From Manihot esculenta (Eukaryota; Streptophyta; Magnoliopsida; Malpighiales; Euphorbiaceae), in the NCBI RefSeq assembly GCF_001659605.2, contig NC_035168.2, positions 11,697,759-11,761,758 of the forward strand: a stretch of DNA of 64,000 bases, given 5' to 3'. The translations under genes were made by a program, and so were the position numbers. The stretch's first letter is position 1; the number at the start of each line of letters is the position of its first letter. The notes beneath the pieces are model-generated. The model was not told where the DNA came from and searched no databases. It saw only the letters and a list, made by a program, of their open reading frames with translations. This document shows positions 23,736 to 36,620 of the stretch, in pieces.

Positions 23736-25040
23736 ATGGCTAGCAATTCATGAGTTAGTGCTAAGGTTGCTACCAATGAGAGCCTATTATCTCTTCTACT
23801 CCTGGCAGTGAAAAAAACACACCCTCTATGGTTAATGAAGCAGATCTCAATAATATGGACAATGAGCAAATGCTCCAATACATCCAAAGGTTGCAGGCTA
23901 CTCTCAAGCAATACAAGGCTTGGAGGGAGACATCATTCATGGCTACCAAGGGAAGGGAGGAAGCCTCCGTAAACACCCCAAGGATTCGAACAGAGGCGAT
24001 CAAGATGTGGTCCAAAGGGAAAGCCGAGTTTAAATAAGATGAATCAGACGAGACTCTAAAAGACGTCTACTAGAAGTTGGTACAGGCTGTTCAAAGGTAC
24101 TAGATAGAGCAAGAAGAGGACTTTGGTCTAGATGGTGCCTCGCCTCTTTTAGATGAAATCTTAGTAGAAACTTTCCTAACCAAGTTCAATTTGCCTATCT
24201 TGAAAAAATATGATGGAATAACATATACCAGAAGTCACTTGGCAATCTTTAGGATGACCATGCAACTTCAAGATGTCAACGACTTCATGTTGTGCCGAGT
24301 ATTTCCATCAACACTCACAAGTTTAGCTCAAAAAATGGTACCAACATCTGAGTCCAGATTTAATTAAGAATTTTACACACTTTGCTATATTATTTAAATC
24401 CAGGTTTATCACTTGCATACCTCCAAAAAAGCTCTCCTCTAAATGTGAAAGGTTCGCTAAGGAGAGGGCGAGTCTTTAAGGAGCTTTATCTCATATTTCA
24501 ATGCAAAAGCAATATAGATGGAAAAAGTAAATCATGAGATAGCATGTGAAGCATTGAAGAAAGCAACACGCAATATCAAGTACATGGATTCCCTAATCAG
24601 GAACCCAGCCGCTACGTACTAATAGCTAATAGACAAAGCCTGAAAATATATCAGGCTGAATGATGAAGTCCGAGCATTGAAAGAGGACAAAAGGACGAGT
24701 AAAAAGCAAAACCAAAAGTCAAAGAGGTGAGGATATGAAAGAGACCATAGAAGTTATCCCATCTCCCGAAGGAGGGATGATCCAAGTAAGTATAAGAATT
24801 ATACTCCGTTGAATGACTCACGAACACGTATTCTAATGTGGATCAGGAAGAATGATAAGGAGGTCAAGTGGCCTCCCAAGCTCAATCCAGAGAGAGTCAA
24901 AAAGTAAGATAGGACCAAGTACTGTCATTTTCATAAAGACCATGGGCATACGGCAGAGAAGTGCCGACAGCTGAAAGACGAGATCGAGAGGTTAATACGA
25001 GACGACACACTCTAGAAATTTGCCAAAAAGGGTAGGAAAG
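23736..25040 (+). pseudogene. Tat-like gypsy gag, decayed
   Basis: It starts at ATG 23736 and is stopped within six codons by TGA (23751-23753). Further on, L-P-x-L-x-x-Y-D-G, H-L-A-I-F-R and C-R-V-F-P (about 24,190-24,320) match the capsid region of Tat-lineage gag. A zinc-knuckle-like C-H-F-H-K-D-H-G-H with a later Cys lies at about 24,922-24,967. Multiple stops and frame changes. Protease through most of integrase is missing after it. Confidence 0.75.
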
Positions 25041-25194
25041 AGAGGAGACTTGAACCCGAGGCAACAACTCGTGAAACTACCCCTGTTAGGGAACTTATGG
25101 GGATTATTATGTAATTGTAGAAGGACCTAGTGATTATCAGAGAAAATAAGCAAATCACAGAAAATGTAACAGGCGGTTTGGTAAGCTAGTCAAA

Positions 25195-25320
25195 AATCAG
25201 AAGGGACTATTTAGGGTCTCGAAGGTTATTCGCCCAGAGTCTTATAAGCTGGGCAAGTTAGATGGCAGTAATGAAATGTTTGTAATCTAAGAAAATTTTA
25301 TCCTTAATAGTTAACGAGGT
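25195..25320 (+). pseudogene. Tat-like integrase C-terminus remnant
   Basis: A short stretch encodes F-R-V-S-K-V-I-R-P-x-S-Y-K-L, the end of Tat-type integrase. The same wording is found on the minus strand at about 51,205-51,300. It lies about 150 bp after the gag zinc-knuckle region, so roughly the whole of pol has been deleted between them. Confidence 0.7.
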
Positions 25321-25396
25321 ATTTGTTTCATGTGTTGTGATTCAGTGATAAGGAACATTGGGCTTGCCTTCTTTAAAAAAAATTAAAGAGCATTCA

Positions 25397-25690
25397 TCAA
25401 AGCCATAAGTAGGGAATTCGTCAAGCCAGGAAACTGTGTATTAGTCCCACTAAACAAGACCGTAACTCGAAAATTCGTTAGGCTAGAAGACCAAGTGTTA
25501 GTTCCACAAAAATAAGATCATAAGTCGAGAATCCGTCAGGTTAGAAGAGCGGGTGTTAGTCCCACTAAAACAATGCCATAAGTCGAGAATCCGTCATGCC
25601 AAAAAATTGAGTGTTAGTCCCACTAAAACAAAGGTCATGAGTTGAGAATCTATCAGGCCAGAAGACCGAATGTTAGTTCTACTAAACAAG
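25397..25690 (+). repeat. 58-bp tandem array in a Tat-like 3' region
   Basis: Five degenerate units with TTAG anchors at 25441, 25498, 25556, 25614 and 25673, a period of 57-59 bp. It directly follows the integrase C-terminus remnant. The unit is homologous to the reverse complement of the 70-bp unit at 50,470-51,115, differing mainly by about 12 extra bases there. Confidence 0.82.
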
Positions 25691-25718
25691 CCAGACAAAT
25701 GAGGCCTACTATGCCTCC

Positions 25719-26640
25719 ATGGAAAAGATGGAGAGGCTCGAAGTTGACCTTAAAATGCGATCCAAGCTTCAAAGAATAGGTGACATAGATGATTTGGGAC
25801 TCCATATGCAAGTCCAATTGTCAAGTAAGTTCAAGATTTCATCTTTGCCTAAGTTTAATGGGCTTGGAGATCCAACCATCCACGTAAAGCGTATTTGCTC
25901 ATCATGAAGACTATAAAGTTAGGAAATGACCAAATCACTCACCTTTTGCCTCTGTCGTTAAAGGGAGCTATTGTGTCATCTACTACAATTTGAAAAGGAA
26001 AATTAGAAAAGAATTGGACCATTTAATTAAGGCATTTGTTTGATATTATTCATATAATATTGGGCTTGATGTCAGTCAAAGTCAATTAGAAGACACCAAG
26101 CAATGCTCTAATGAGTCCTTTGTTGAGTTCCTAGTGAGATGGAGGAATAAAGTTGCGCTCATGGTGCGACAACCAATAGAGAAGGAAAAAATTAGAATGT
26201 TGATCAAGAATTTATTATCAGTTTATTATGAAAAGACGTATTATCTATTAATCTCTAATTTTGAGGACTTGTTTCATGTTGGAATTTAATTGGAAGATAA
26301 GATGAATGATAGAGCCCTTGAAGTCAACCTTTCTAATAGGCAAATCTATGTAGAAAAGAGCTTCCACTATGGCCAAGTTTCATAAGATAAAGTGCCTAGC
26401 ATTCAAGTTGTAAGGAGATTCTTTGATTTGAGTGAACCTATAGCGACCACCTTTGCTAGATTGGGGAATGAAAGGCTGCTTCAACCTTGATGGATAGTCC
26501 ACTGCCGAATCTATTGCCTAAGAATTGCAAGAATAATTATTTTATGAGTTCCATCAAATTCTCAGTCACGATACTAATAAGTGTAGGCACCTTTGTCATG
26601 AGATCCAAGACCTGATTGATACAAAAGAAACTAGTTGACT
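25719..26640 (+). pseudogene. Second gypsy gag remnant, different type
   Basis: The first 62 codons are open, with L-P-K-F-N-G-x-G-D-P and H-V-K (gag capsid start). After frame changes, F-V-E-F-L-V-R-W-R-x-K and a later K-N-L-L-S-V-Y-Y block (about 26,120-26,230) match a common plant gypsy gag class. A Cys/His-containing C-R-H-L-C-H-E-I-Q-D-L-I-D lies near 26,585-26,625. The sequence differs from the gag at 23.7-25.0 kb, so it belongs to another element. No pol domains follow. Confidence 0.7.
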
Positions 26641-28370
26641 CAGATTAAAGGCCCCCATAAAGATCTTGAGGCCAAAGAAAATGAAGATGGACCTACATAA
26701 TAAACTGAGTGCCATTGCCTTTCAATAAGTCTAACGTTTCTTATGCAACCATTAAAAGACTATTCTTTTCTTTACTAGTTTGATTTCTATTTCAATGGTC
26801 AAATTCATGTCATTCATAGTCATTTAGATTCATTTTTGTTCATGCATTGAATTCCATCTTTACTAGCTTGGGTACACTAAAGAGCTCTAAGAAATAAAGC
26901 TTGATTACAATTTTAGCTTGAAAAGAAAGAGAAAAGCTCGTAACATTAGAATATAATGAGGCACTTAAAAGCACTCTCCTAATCTTAACAACATATATTC
27001 AAGATGGATGGAGTCAATATCCTCAAGAAGAAGCCTGCATATTGAATAATGAAGCTTGTCAAGCAAAAGAAGCAAAGTCTGACTTGAAAAAGATGTAGAA
27101 GTCCAACTTAAAAGAGATGTAGAAGTCCAAAAGGTATCGGTAAAAAAATTAAAAAAAAATGAAAAAAAACTTTCCCAATAAAGAAAAGAAAAAGCAAAAG
27201 ATAAAAAGAGGAAAAGTAGAAGAAAAACAAGAAAAAATCAAGTAACAAAAGAAAAAGAAGAAAAAAGAAAATATACCTACTCATCAAGATGGACTTAGTC
27301 TGCATCTAATAATCTAATAAGAAATAATTGGTTCCCATTACCAATAATAAGGTGGAATATGACCAATGAGCTTCCTATGTCTGGGGGGTAATTTCCCCAA
27401 GGATATTGCTACTATAGTACATGCAATGAGTCAAATGAGATGTTAGAATGGAATTAGTTCGTAAGATCCAAGCATAGCGAAGGCAAGTCTTATAGTATGC
27501 AACAAACTCTACTTAAGATAAGTATCAAGAATAGTGCACGTGGATGATGATGGCTTCAAAGAATCAATTCATTTGAGTAAATTAAAAGTGCCTTATTAAA
27601 GAGGTAACCCGTAAAGGGGAGTCTAGGCAAAAACTAAGGGGAATAAAAAAAAACATAAATAAAGAATTCAGCTAGACTGAAAACCTGCAAAGGGCATTCT
27701 AGATTAAAGGGGAGTCAGAGAAGATTCGAATGGAAAACCTAAAATGATATTCGATATGTTGTGAGTTCTATTAGACTTTGAAAGTTAAGTTATAACCAAA
27801 TGTAATTAAAAAAGGTATAATGGTGTATTTGAATTAATGAGAATAATTCAATTGCATTCATAAAAGTGGCATTTTATTTATTTATTAATCTTTGTATTTG
27901 CTCCTAAAGACATCTTATGACTAGATAGAAATGAATATGCATTTTCTATTCTACATCTTATGCATTTAGGCATCTCATATCATAAGTCATGGAATTTAGG
28001 TTGAGAAAAACCAATATTATTCACTTCTCTTGCACCAAAAAGAAAGAAAAGAAAGAAAGAGGTAAAGGAAAAAGAGAAGCTTGCCAAGTTGAAAACCAGC
28101 AAAAGGCAGTTCAGACAAAATTTAAAGCTAGAAAAAAAAAAAAAAAAGAAAAAAAAACAAGGATAGAAAAAGAGAAAAAAAAAAAGAAAGGAAAAAAAGA
28201 AAGTAAAGAAAGAAAAAGAGGGAACAAAATGGAAGAGCTCGCTAAGCCGAAAACCCTTAAAGACATTTTAGATTTAGATGTTTTCTTGCTAGTAAATTAT
28301 TATTATTATTGTGATCACAACTATGCAAAGAAAACAAACTGAAATGACGTGAAAGAGCCTTATTTGAGAT
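26641..28370 (+). other. Gypsy-like 3' non-coding region, A-rich
   Basis: No intact coding region. A purine-rich CTGGGGGG lies at 27,381-27,388. GAAAACC-containing blocks recur near 27,680, 28,090 and 28,250, and A/G-rich low-complexity DNA covers about 27,140-27,270 and 28,030-28,220. This resembles the long 3' regions of some plant gypsy elements. The Lys-rich open stretch at 27,989-28,342 is a product of the A-rich tract. Confidence 0.5.
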
Positions 28371-29022
28371 TATTACAAGTAAACGATTGGTTATTTGCTC
28401 AAACTTTATATATTGAAGGTTTTCTGTTTTAGTTTTTGTTCCTTAGCCTTTAGGGCAAGGATTTGAATACCATGTGACATACCATTGAATGAGAAGTTGC
28501 TTAATGAAGCCTGAATTTAATTAAGCCAACAGAATACTGCCACAAGACTTTAAGGAAATTAAAATGTTATTATTAGTAATCAACTAATTCTGCATCCAGA
28601 GCAAAAGACAAGACTAGAGGAGGCAAGGAGATGTACATATAATTTCAGAATCTCCATGACCTTTATTCGGGTGAAAACTGTTTCTGTATGCATATTTCTT
28701 GCTGTGAAGACCATGTTTCTTCCATTTTTCAGATCATCAGCATTGCTCTTTATTCCTTTACACAAACCAAAGCAAATTGGAAACATCCATGTAAATCTCA
28801 AAGCAGAAATGATCGCAGTTCAGCTTCATCATAGCAGGTAACGAGGTCAGAGCTCCTTTCACATTAAATGTGAACTTTATTTCAATTATCTATCATCAGT
28901 AAAGTTGTCCCAGATTTACAGTGAAAAATCTGAACACCAGGATTCCTATTTTAGCATTATAGTCATTTCTAGTTAAAATGGAAGATCATCCGAAAAGGTA
29001 AAGGTTTGAATTTACTTGCCTT
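28371..29022 (-). other. Downstream region of the MAP70 gene
   Basis: It probably holds the 3' UTR (about 28,600-29,022). No other gene is supported. Confidence 0.4.
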
Positions 29023-32000
29023 CTAGTGGAGTTCATACTCCAAAACTTTTGTATGATCTACTCTTGCTAACACAGCTTCTTTCTCTCTGTCTGCAGTTCC
29101 TCTCTTCACTTTCTTTGATTTGACTTCAATGGCCTTGTTCAGTGCATCAACGTTTTTCGTAAGCATCTGAGTTATTTTTACCTTCTTAAGTCAATAACTC
29201 GAGATTGAATGCTTCTAACAGAGAAAAGGCAAAGAGGTAAAGGTAAGTTGATGTTACTTCACCTGAATTTCTTTATCTTTAGTATCCAAGCTACTGTCTT
29301 TAGCCTCCAAAGTCTTCCTTAGATTTATTACCTCCTTTTGAAGTCTGTCATACAGAAATCCTGAGACTACGTCTTCACATACAGGACTGGTACTTCCCTT
29401 ATAATGCAACTCATCATTGCCACAAGCTTTGTCTTTTGGTTCTATTGAAATTGTTGTATCCTCATTCTTGTACTTGTTGATATTTGCATCTGCATTCGCC
29501 TTCACTTCCGTGTTCTCCTTTCCTTTGCTATCAATACCCTTTCTCCTAGATGCCAATAGACTATTTCTCAATTTGTTTTCTGCAGAACAGTAATTCCTTT
29601 TGAAGCTATCAGCTTGTTTCAGCTTTCCAACAGCATTGGAATTTGCATTTCCTGTATTTGGTTGCTGCAAAGGAATAGTTTCACAGATGATGGAAACCCT
29701 TGGCTGTGAAGTGGACCTCTTCCCTAATCCTCCATTACTTGTTAGAAATCCTAGAATGTTACTGGCTTTTGCTGGTTTAGGGGAGTTTACAGAGAAACTT
29801 GATACATGCTTTAAGCCATCCTCAAGTGTCTTTAGCCTTAGCTTCAACTTGTCCTGGAGCAAATTTAAGTGGTTCAGAAACAGAACTTAAACTGATTAAC
29901 CAGATGGATGAAATACAGAATCAACCAAACTGGGAGATAAAATTTGCCTTGATCTGTGCTTCTGCCTTAGCTGTTCTCTCCGCTACAACTAACTTGTCTC
30001 TTAGCCGTTGCATCTCTCCCTACGTATGCAGCAATGGGATTAGACACAATAGAAAATAATGCTTTCTTCTATTGTGATCTTCAATTGGTCCAAGAATTTG
30101 CTATGATAAAAATACCTGCAGCAGCCTTCTCTCTTCCAGCCATTGCTTGACAGGCATGACCTTATCATTTTCATCCTTCCACTCATTAGCTACTACAGTT
30201 GCTACTCGGTTTGCTGAAACTTTGATTCTGGCTATCTCCCTCTCCAGCAACCTTTTTCCGTCCTAAAAGGTGAAATCTGAGTCAAGAACAGGTACCTAGA
30301 AATCTATGCTGTTCTATTCTACCCCATATTTTGCAATCCATGCAACTGAAAAAGCAAAGTTTCTTAAGAAAAAATTGAAGAGTTGCATCAGCTCAAATGA
30401 GCCTGAAACCTACATTTAGTTCAGAAATTTGTCGCTTATAGTCGCGGATAGTATTGGCTGCAGCCTCACCAGCTAGAATGGCCTCTTCAAGCTCTTTAAG
30501 GGTCTGGCTAAGTTTTTCAACCTCCATAACTTTTAGGCGATTCGTTTTCTCGAGAATTCTGTTCTCTTCCTGCATTTTTAGCATATTTATGTTAGCTTAT
30601 TTTCTAGATCCTCGTTATGAGTTTCTTTACTGGATCTTCATGATCATGCAAGAAGTAACCTGTCATTAAAGAAATCACACCTGACATATTTCTATCTGTC
30701 TCTTCAACTCATGGTTTTGATTTTGAACATCATCTACCATCAAAGTCCTTTCTAGAGCACTTCGCAGGATATGTTCTGCTTCAAGAAGAGCCGACTCTTT
30801 CGACTTAGTGAGACGTTCCATTGCCTTCTTGTCCTCCTGTAATATTGCAATCTGGAAAAGCCAAATTGGTCAAGAAAAAAATATTTAGATTTGTAAACAA
30901 AACAACAATAAACCTTATACCAGCTTTTAACATCAATCTTATTTTTTGAAAAACTTACCTTATGTTTATACATTTTTATCTCTGCCTCAAGAGGAGCAAT
31001 GAAAGACTCCATAGGAACAGAATCATCATCCTTCAGATTTGCATGCAGTCTTCTAAGAGTTGCTTCTGCAGCAAACTGGGCAGCTAATGCATCTTTCTTT
31101 TCATTTATGAGCTTTTTTATTTCAAGATTCTACAAAGGAGTCAGAATTGGGTCATCTTAGTCCGCAAGTCAACCATATAACTCTTGTACAAAAAGTTGAT
31201 CAAGTCCTTAACAAACCTTATGCTCTACAAGATTTTCAGTTACTGAGAGCTTCTCATCCAGTTTTTCAACTTCATTTTTGAGCTGAAAAATATAGCAAAA
31301 TGATAAGTAACAGTGCAACTGAACGGCAAAGAATATGGATGTTATGTCGTTAGTTATATTTCCCATTACCTCTTTTATAGCTTTATCCTTTGAAACTTCT
31401 GTTGTTCTCAAAGCCTTAACTTCCACTTGAACAGCTCCCAATTCTCTATCTTTCTCTGAAAGAATGGCATGACATGTGTGAAGTTACTGCTGCTTATTGT
31501 TTAGGTAATAAGATCTATAAGCTAGGAAATGGGGAAGAAAGAAGACTTTGTTGTAATGATACTCCAATCTTTGAGATGAACATGGACACTTGTCACTAAG
31601 TTTTTGGCCTAGTGGTGAGTCTCTATGCACCAATTGGGTGGTTTTTTCACTAATTAGTATAAAAGAAAAAAATGTAACTAAAAACGTAATGAAATTTATA
31701 TAGCAAATTATAAAAATAGTGATCGGTAAAGTAAATTACCAATAATTTACTTACTATTTTTTATAATTTAAAAGATTATTGACTATTTACTGATAAAATT
31801 TTATAGTTGTTTTATTTATTTTAAATTATATTTTAAATCAAATTTCAGAATAGTTTTAATATAGTTATAAATAATTTTAATATGGTTTTGGTTGTTATTT
31901 AGTTCTTTTTTGAATATTAATTTTAATTTTAATTTTAATAATAATTGTTGTATATAAATTTATAATATTCTTACATTTATCTTAAAATAGTAAATAAATA

Positions 32001-32803
32001 ACATCAAAACAATACGTAAAAATAATAAAAATAATAATAACAATTAAACAATAATACTATTAATATTAATATATATTTAAGGCTAAAATAATAAATACAC
32101 ACATAAACATTAGCACATATATATAATCTATTTAGGTAGAATTAATTATAACTAATTAGTTAAATTATTTAAATCATATAATTATAATTAAAATTTTAAT
32201 TAATAACTAATTAGAATATAGGATTATTTTATAATGTTATTAATAATTATTTAATTAGTTAAGACAGAGAGTGATATTTATAATTATATAAACAATTTAA
32301 TTTATACGAGTAATTAGATAATATTAAATATAAAAATAATTTCTGTACAATTTTTAGATTTGGTTCAGAATCCTAAATATTCGTTTAGAAAGCTACTACA
32401 CATTCATTAATTGTTTAGGGTTTAAGTATAAATCAAGTTAATTATAATAAACAAATAACAATTCTCTTTATGCAACAAGTTATTTTAAAAAAATAATAAT
32501 AAGTTAGATGGATGAATCATCCACTAAAGATTATGAACACCATGATCCTGCATATCTTTCCTCAAACTTCCAAGCAAAAACAAAGGCTTGCTCAAGAATT
32601 GGCCTACAGAGAGCTAAAGTTTAAATAATTTTGATGTTGTGTGGGAAATAGCTTGATGGAAAGAAAAGGAGAAGAAATTATCATAAACCTGTAAGAAGAT
32701 TCTGCAGACGATTGAGCTCAAAGACAAGAAGGTCAGGTTGAGAAAGGGAGAGCTGTTGATGATCTCCTCTTGAAAGAAGCTGATAATCCTCACAACCCAC
32801 CAT
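29023..32803 (-). CDS. MAP70.5: Microtubule-associated protein 70 family (MAP70-5 type), ten exons
   Basis: Plant-specific coiled-coil protein that binds cortical microtubules; Arabidopsis MAP70-5 helps pattern secondary wall thickenings in xylem. I place ten coding exons on the minus strand: 32803-32689, 31455-31370, 31282-31217, 31129-30959, 30851-30681, 30569-30414, 30262-30116, 30019-29948, 29853-29263 and 29166-29023 (stop TAG at 29025-29023). They total 1,719 bases, 572 residues, and the phases join without a stop. All introns are GT-AG except the one between exons 8 and 9, which has a GC donor (29947-29946). Family blocks seen include V-E-K-L-S-Q-T, A-A-A-N-T-I-R-D-Y and A-N-E-W-K-D-E-N-D. 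Exon 9 carries the less conserved Ser/Lys-rich C-terminal half. The first intron is 1,233 bp and AT-rich. The family call is firm; the exact paralogue is from memory. Confidence 0.92.
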
Positions 32804-32868
32804 ATTGTTTAGTTGAGATTCTTGAAATGAAATGAAATGCCCAAGTAACCAAATCAGTTTGCTATGGA

Positions 32869-32876
32869 TATTTATA
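32869..32876 (-). promoter_or_regulatory. Probable TATA box of the MAP70 gene
   Basis: TATAAATA on the minus strand, 66 bases upstream of the start codon. Transcription would begin near 32,840 and leave a 5' UTR of roughly 40 bases, unless an upstream non-coding exon exists. Confidence 0.5.
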
Positions 32877-35470
32877 ATCCTTATTAGCCAAACAAGATAC
32901 TGAAGACATAGATGAAAGAGTCCTTCTCTTTCAGAAAATGATCACAAAGAGAGGAGTTGGACGTTGGACCTTCCCTTTTTCTCTAGCAAATGTCGAATAT
33001 CACATCTTGATAGAGCCTGCCTTTCTCTCCACTTTCTTCCTTTCATTTTTCCTTGGATAAATGATAGGCTAACAACATTATCACTTGGTACAAATCTTAG
33101 ATACTCCATAGTTTTCTAATGGGTTCTCACTGATGTTGTTGATTTTTCCTTTTCTCAGTGAAAATTATATGCACAATTTAATTCATGTACAATTAGTATT
33201 GTGATATCATTGGAGATCAGAAATCAAATATTAAGAAATTATTTCACTGGTATAATTATAATTGTAAATTGATAACTATTAATTCTTTTTTTTTAAATTA
33301 ATTAAAACAGTTATATTTATTAAACATTTTATGTCTGTGATTGAAATATACCCAAAAAAAAAAAAAATTGGTTTTGTGATTGAAAGCCTAAAAAGAAGAA
33401 AATTGGCTTCCAACTGTTGGGTACTAAGGTCTCTCTCTTTTTTACTTGTCTACAAATTAACTCTAATAAAAATATAATTAAAAGAAAACTCTAAATTTAA
33501 ATATAGAGAATTTTCTTCTAGTTGATGGGTAGCTACGATAGATGGTAAGTTTCACTTGATTCTAAGAATTTCTTAATTGATAGTGGATTAATTTTATTTA
33601 TATATGTGTAAAAATACCACATGATTAATAAAAAAATTTAATGTAAAGAAAAGAAAAGGATGCATTGGGCTTTAACATAGGAAACTTGGGCTTCTCTACA
33701 TCTCTCGCCCCTTTGCTTATATATTCACCAAGCGATAACAAGTTTCTTAAAACATGACATTTTTAGAATTAATTAGTTCCATTTACAGTCCTATTATGAT
33801 TAGAATAACTCAGAACATGCAACTCTTTTTAGTTTTTTTTTTTTTTTTCCTTTCTTGTATTCTAAATGCGTAGGAAATTCTTATAAAATTTCATATTTTT
33901 TTAGTATATTTACTATTTTTGTTGAATTTGACTTTTTATGCTAGAATTATCGACAATTAGGTAAGAATTTTCGATAGGTCCAATTTTTGTGTTTTTGTTT
34001 TCTTGATTATTTATTTCTATTTTCTTGTATTTTAATCTTTTAATTTATGTTAATAACTTATGTTTGAGCCTTAGAACAAGTAATAGAAGGCAGCTAGGAT
34101 TCAATTTTAGTGGCTAAGATTGATCAAACCTCTCCTCCATAATTGAAAGATTTGATTTGCTTCCTTTTATTCTCTTAGATTTATTTTTCTTAAATTCATA
34201 TCTGAGTAAGTTATTTAATTGTCGTAACTTTTTTAATTCTTATTATTTCTTAATTTCTTTAATTTAATTTTTCCATATTTTAATTATCTTTTGGCATATT
34301 TTATTTCTCATTTCTTTGCATGCTATATTGATTTATTTTCTTTCCATCTTTATATAATTTCTTTTACTATGTTTGCAAATATCTCTTTTAATATTAGAAT
34401 AAATTTCTTACTTAAATTAAAAAAATAAAAATATTTCTTACCATTTTTTTAATCTACTTCTTAGCTTAATTAAAAATATTTCTTTCCATAATGAATTTAT
34501 TCCTTTTCATATTTGATTTTTTTTTATTTATTTTCTTTTTTTTTACTTTATTTATTTTCTATTTTATTTTTTCAATTATGTTAAGTTAAATTATAGTAAG
34601 AAAGTTTGAAGAAAGAAAGAATATCTCATTCTTTTAGTTTTTCTATCTTGGCCAAATAGTGCTTCTCTTTTTGGTGAACAAACTTCTTTCTTTATTGGAT
34701 TTATGGAGCATATGGTGAAATTTCATTTGGCCATAAAGACCCATTGAAGCGTTTTAAAGGCCATTTGCAAAGGGTAATGGGCTTAAGGCCTTGTAATAGC
34801 TTAGGTTTAATTAGTGAGTTTTAATCTTTATTATGGATAAGTAAATTAATTCTTTTCTCTTTCCTTCTTTCTTATAGCCATTGAAATTAATTCTATTTTC
34901 CTCCCTCTTTCTTTAGTTTAGGATTTGAATTTGGTTAATTCATTTCTCCTTCTCTTTCTTGGTGTGGTTTATTTTATGCACTTCACCTAATATGCATGTA
35001 ATTAAATTAGTAAGTTAGGTAACTCGCTTGGTAATTTAAAAATAACTTTGACATAATAGAGATATGGTTATGTATGTTTAGGGATAATTCATATTTCGCA
35101 TGAAAATGACCAAGTAGTAATGAGTTTAGGGTAAGATGACCATAAAATTGGAGTTCAAAGATATACTAGAAATCTAGTGAGACATTTTTTATTTTTATGT
35201 TCTAACTATGAACTTACGAATTATGCATGGTTAGGTTCCCTCTTGAGTGCAAATTGGTCAATCGCATGAAGTGAGTATAGAAGCATGATTAATTAGAGTA
35301 ACTTGGTAACTCCTTCATATTAACTTGGTAACTCCTTCACATTAAGTTAAAGTACAAACTTGGCATTTTAGGCTAATGGATGTGTATGAAATTGGTGTTA
35401 TGTATGACTTATGTGTGTATAACAAGTAGCTGGATGTTGTTTGAAATGGATTTGCAATCAATACTTAAAA
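32877..35470. other. Intergenic AT- and T-rich DNA
   Basis: Upstream DNA of the MAP70 gene, then T-rich low-complexity sequence (33.8-34.6 kb). Part of 34.6-35.5 kb may be LTR of the element whose primer site lies near 35.8 kb. No gene seen. Confidence 0.4.
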
Positions 35471-35815
35471 ATAGAATATAAGAATCAATGTAGAGGGCTG
35501 GTACTAGTTCTTAAATAAAGTCTAAGCGAAAAGGGTTCCTAACACCTTCCCTCTCTCGTATCTATTATCCCGAACCTAGACCATTCGATTATGGATTAAG
35601 AAGATAATGGAACCCTGCTAAGGGTAGGTCCTGCAATCACGCCCTTCTGTTTGTTCCTTGCTTTCATTAGGGTGGTGAATCTTTTCTTACACACTTCACC
35701 GAGCGCTAAGATATTTGGGTTCGATGTTAGTGTTATAGAAAGACGAGATCGTAACCAGTTATGGAGAATTTGTGCGCCTACAATTTTGCTACTCCACTGT
35801 GAATAGAGGATATGA
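35471..35815 (+). repeat. Old gypsy LTR end with primer-site remnant
   Basis: A stretch with CCTAACACCTTCCC wording (about 35,540), common near the ends of some plant gypsy LTRs, leads to a possible LTR end ...CCTACA at 35782. It is followed by TTTTGCTACTCCACTGTGAA, which resembles the TGGCGACTCC-type primer site of Ogre/Tat elements. The start of the LTR is not visible. Confidence 0.4.
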
Positions 35816-36620
35816 TCTCATATGATCTTTATATCCTATTTTTATTTTTTTTAGAAAACTTATGCATTGTATAGATACCTTGACTCACATTGATGCACCA
35901 TTAAGCTTTTAGCCTTATAGTGTGGATCAAGGAGTTTGTAGTTCTAATCGAACTAATGTGATCGTTGAAGCATCACAACTTGTTGGCCTATCACCCATTG
36001 GGTATATTAAAAGGATTCAGCTTGTAGCTTGTACTTCGAGCTTGCAATAAGGGGGCCTAACGATTAAATGTCCTAACCAGCAGGAGCCATCTATTGATCT
36101 GAGACGAAGTATAAGTAGGAATCCATGCTAAACCTTCAAAACATGTGCCTTAGGACCCTTCTGCATGTTATGTGTTGCCTATCTACCCTATGTATTAGAT
36201 TTATAAGATCAAATGATTATGCAATGGGCTTAATCACAATAGTAGAACATCAATGTCATATAACTCATTGTAAGGTAAAGTCCAAACTCATTACATCTCC
36301 TAGCAGGCAAGTGGAGGCCTATTTATACATCCGACTTTTAGGTTCGATAGTCATTATTTATTTAGTGGAGAGGAATTGCCCTGACCTATAATTCCTTATT
36401 GATGTAAGTCCAGTTGTACCAATGAGCCATAGGTATATGAAGTGCTAGATGTTCAAAGAAACCTAAACTTTTATATGTGAGTGTTGGAGGGATAAGGAAT
36501 GAGCTTTCAGTATAAGTTCTTCGACTCTATCGAATTACCTGGTTCAAGACAATTCTATTCCAAGCAAAGGTTCAAGGCTAACTATCATCACAAGCATTCA
36601 TGCATTCATATTTTATTCAT
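35816..36620 (+). other. Possible internal region of the same old gypsy element
   Basis: Moderate base composition compared with the surrounding AT-rich DNA, many stops in all frames, and no recognisable domain. Called only from its position after the primer-site remnant. Confidence 0.25.

Noticed and set aside
25397..25690. CRISPR-like spacing of 58-bp repeats
   Set aside because: Units are degenerate along their whole length with no constant repeat and variable spacer, and the genome is plant nuclear.
27989..28342. Lys-rich 117-codon frame
   Set aside because: It lies in an A-rich retroelement 3' region and consists mostly of AAA/AAG/GAA codons.
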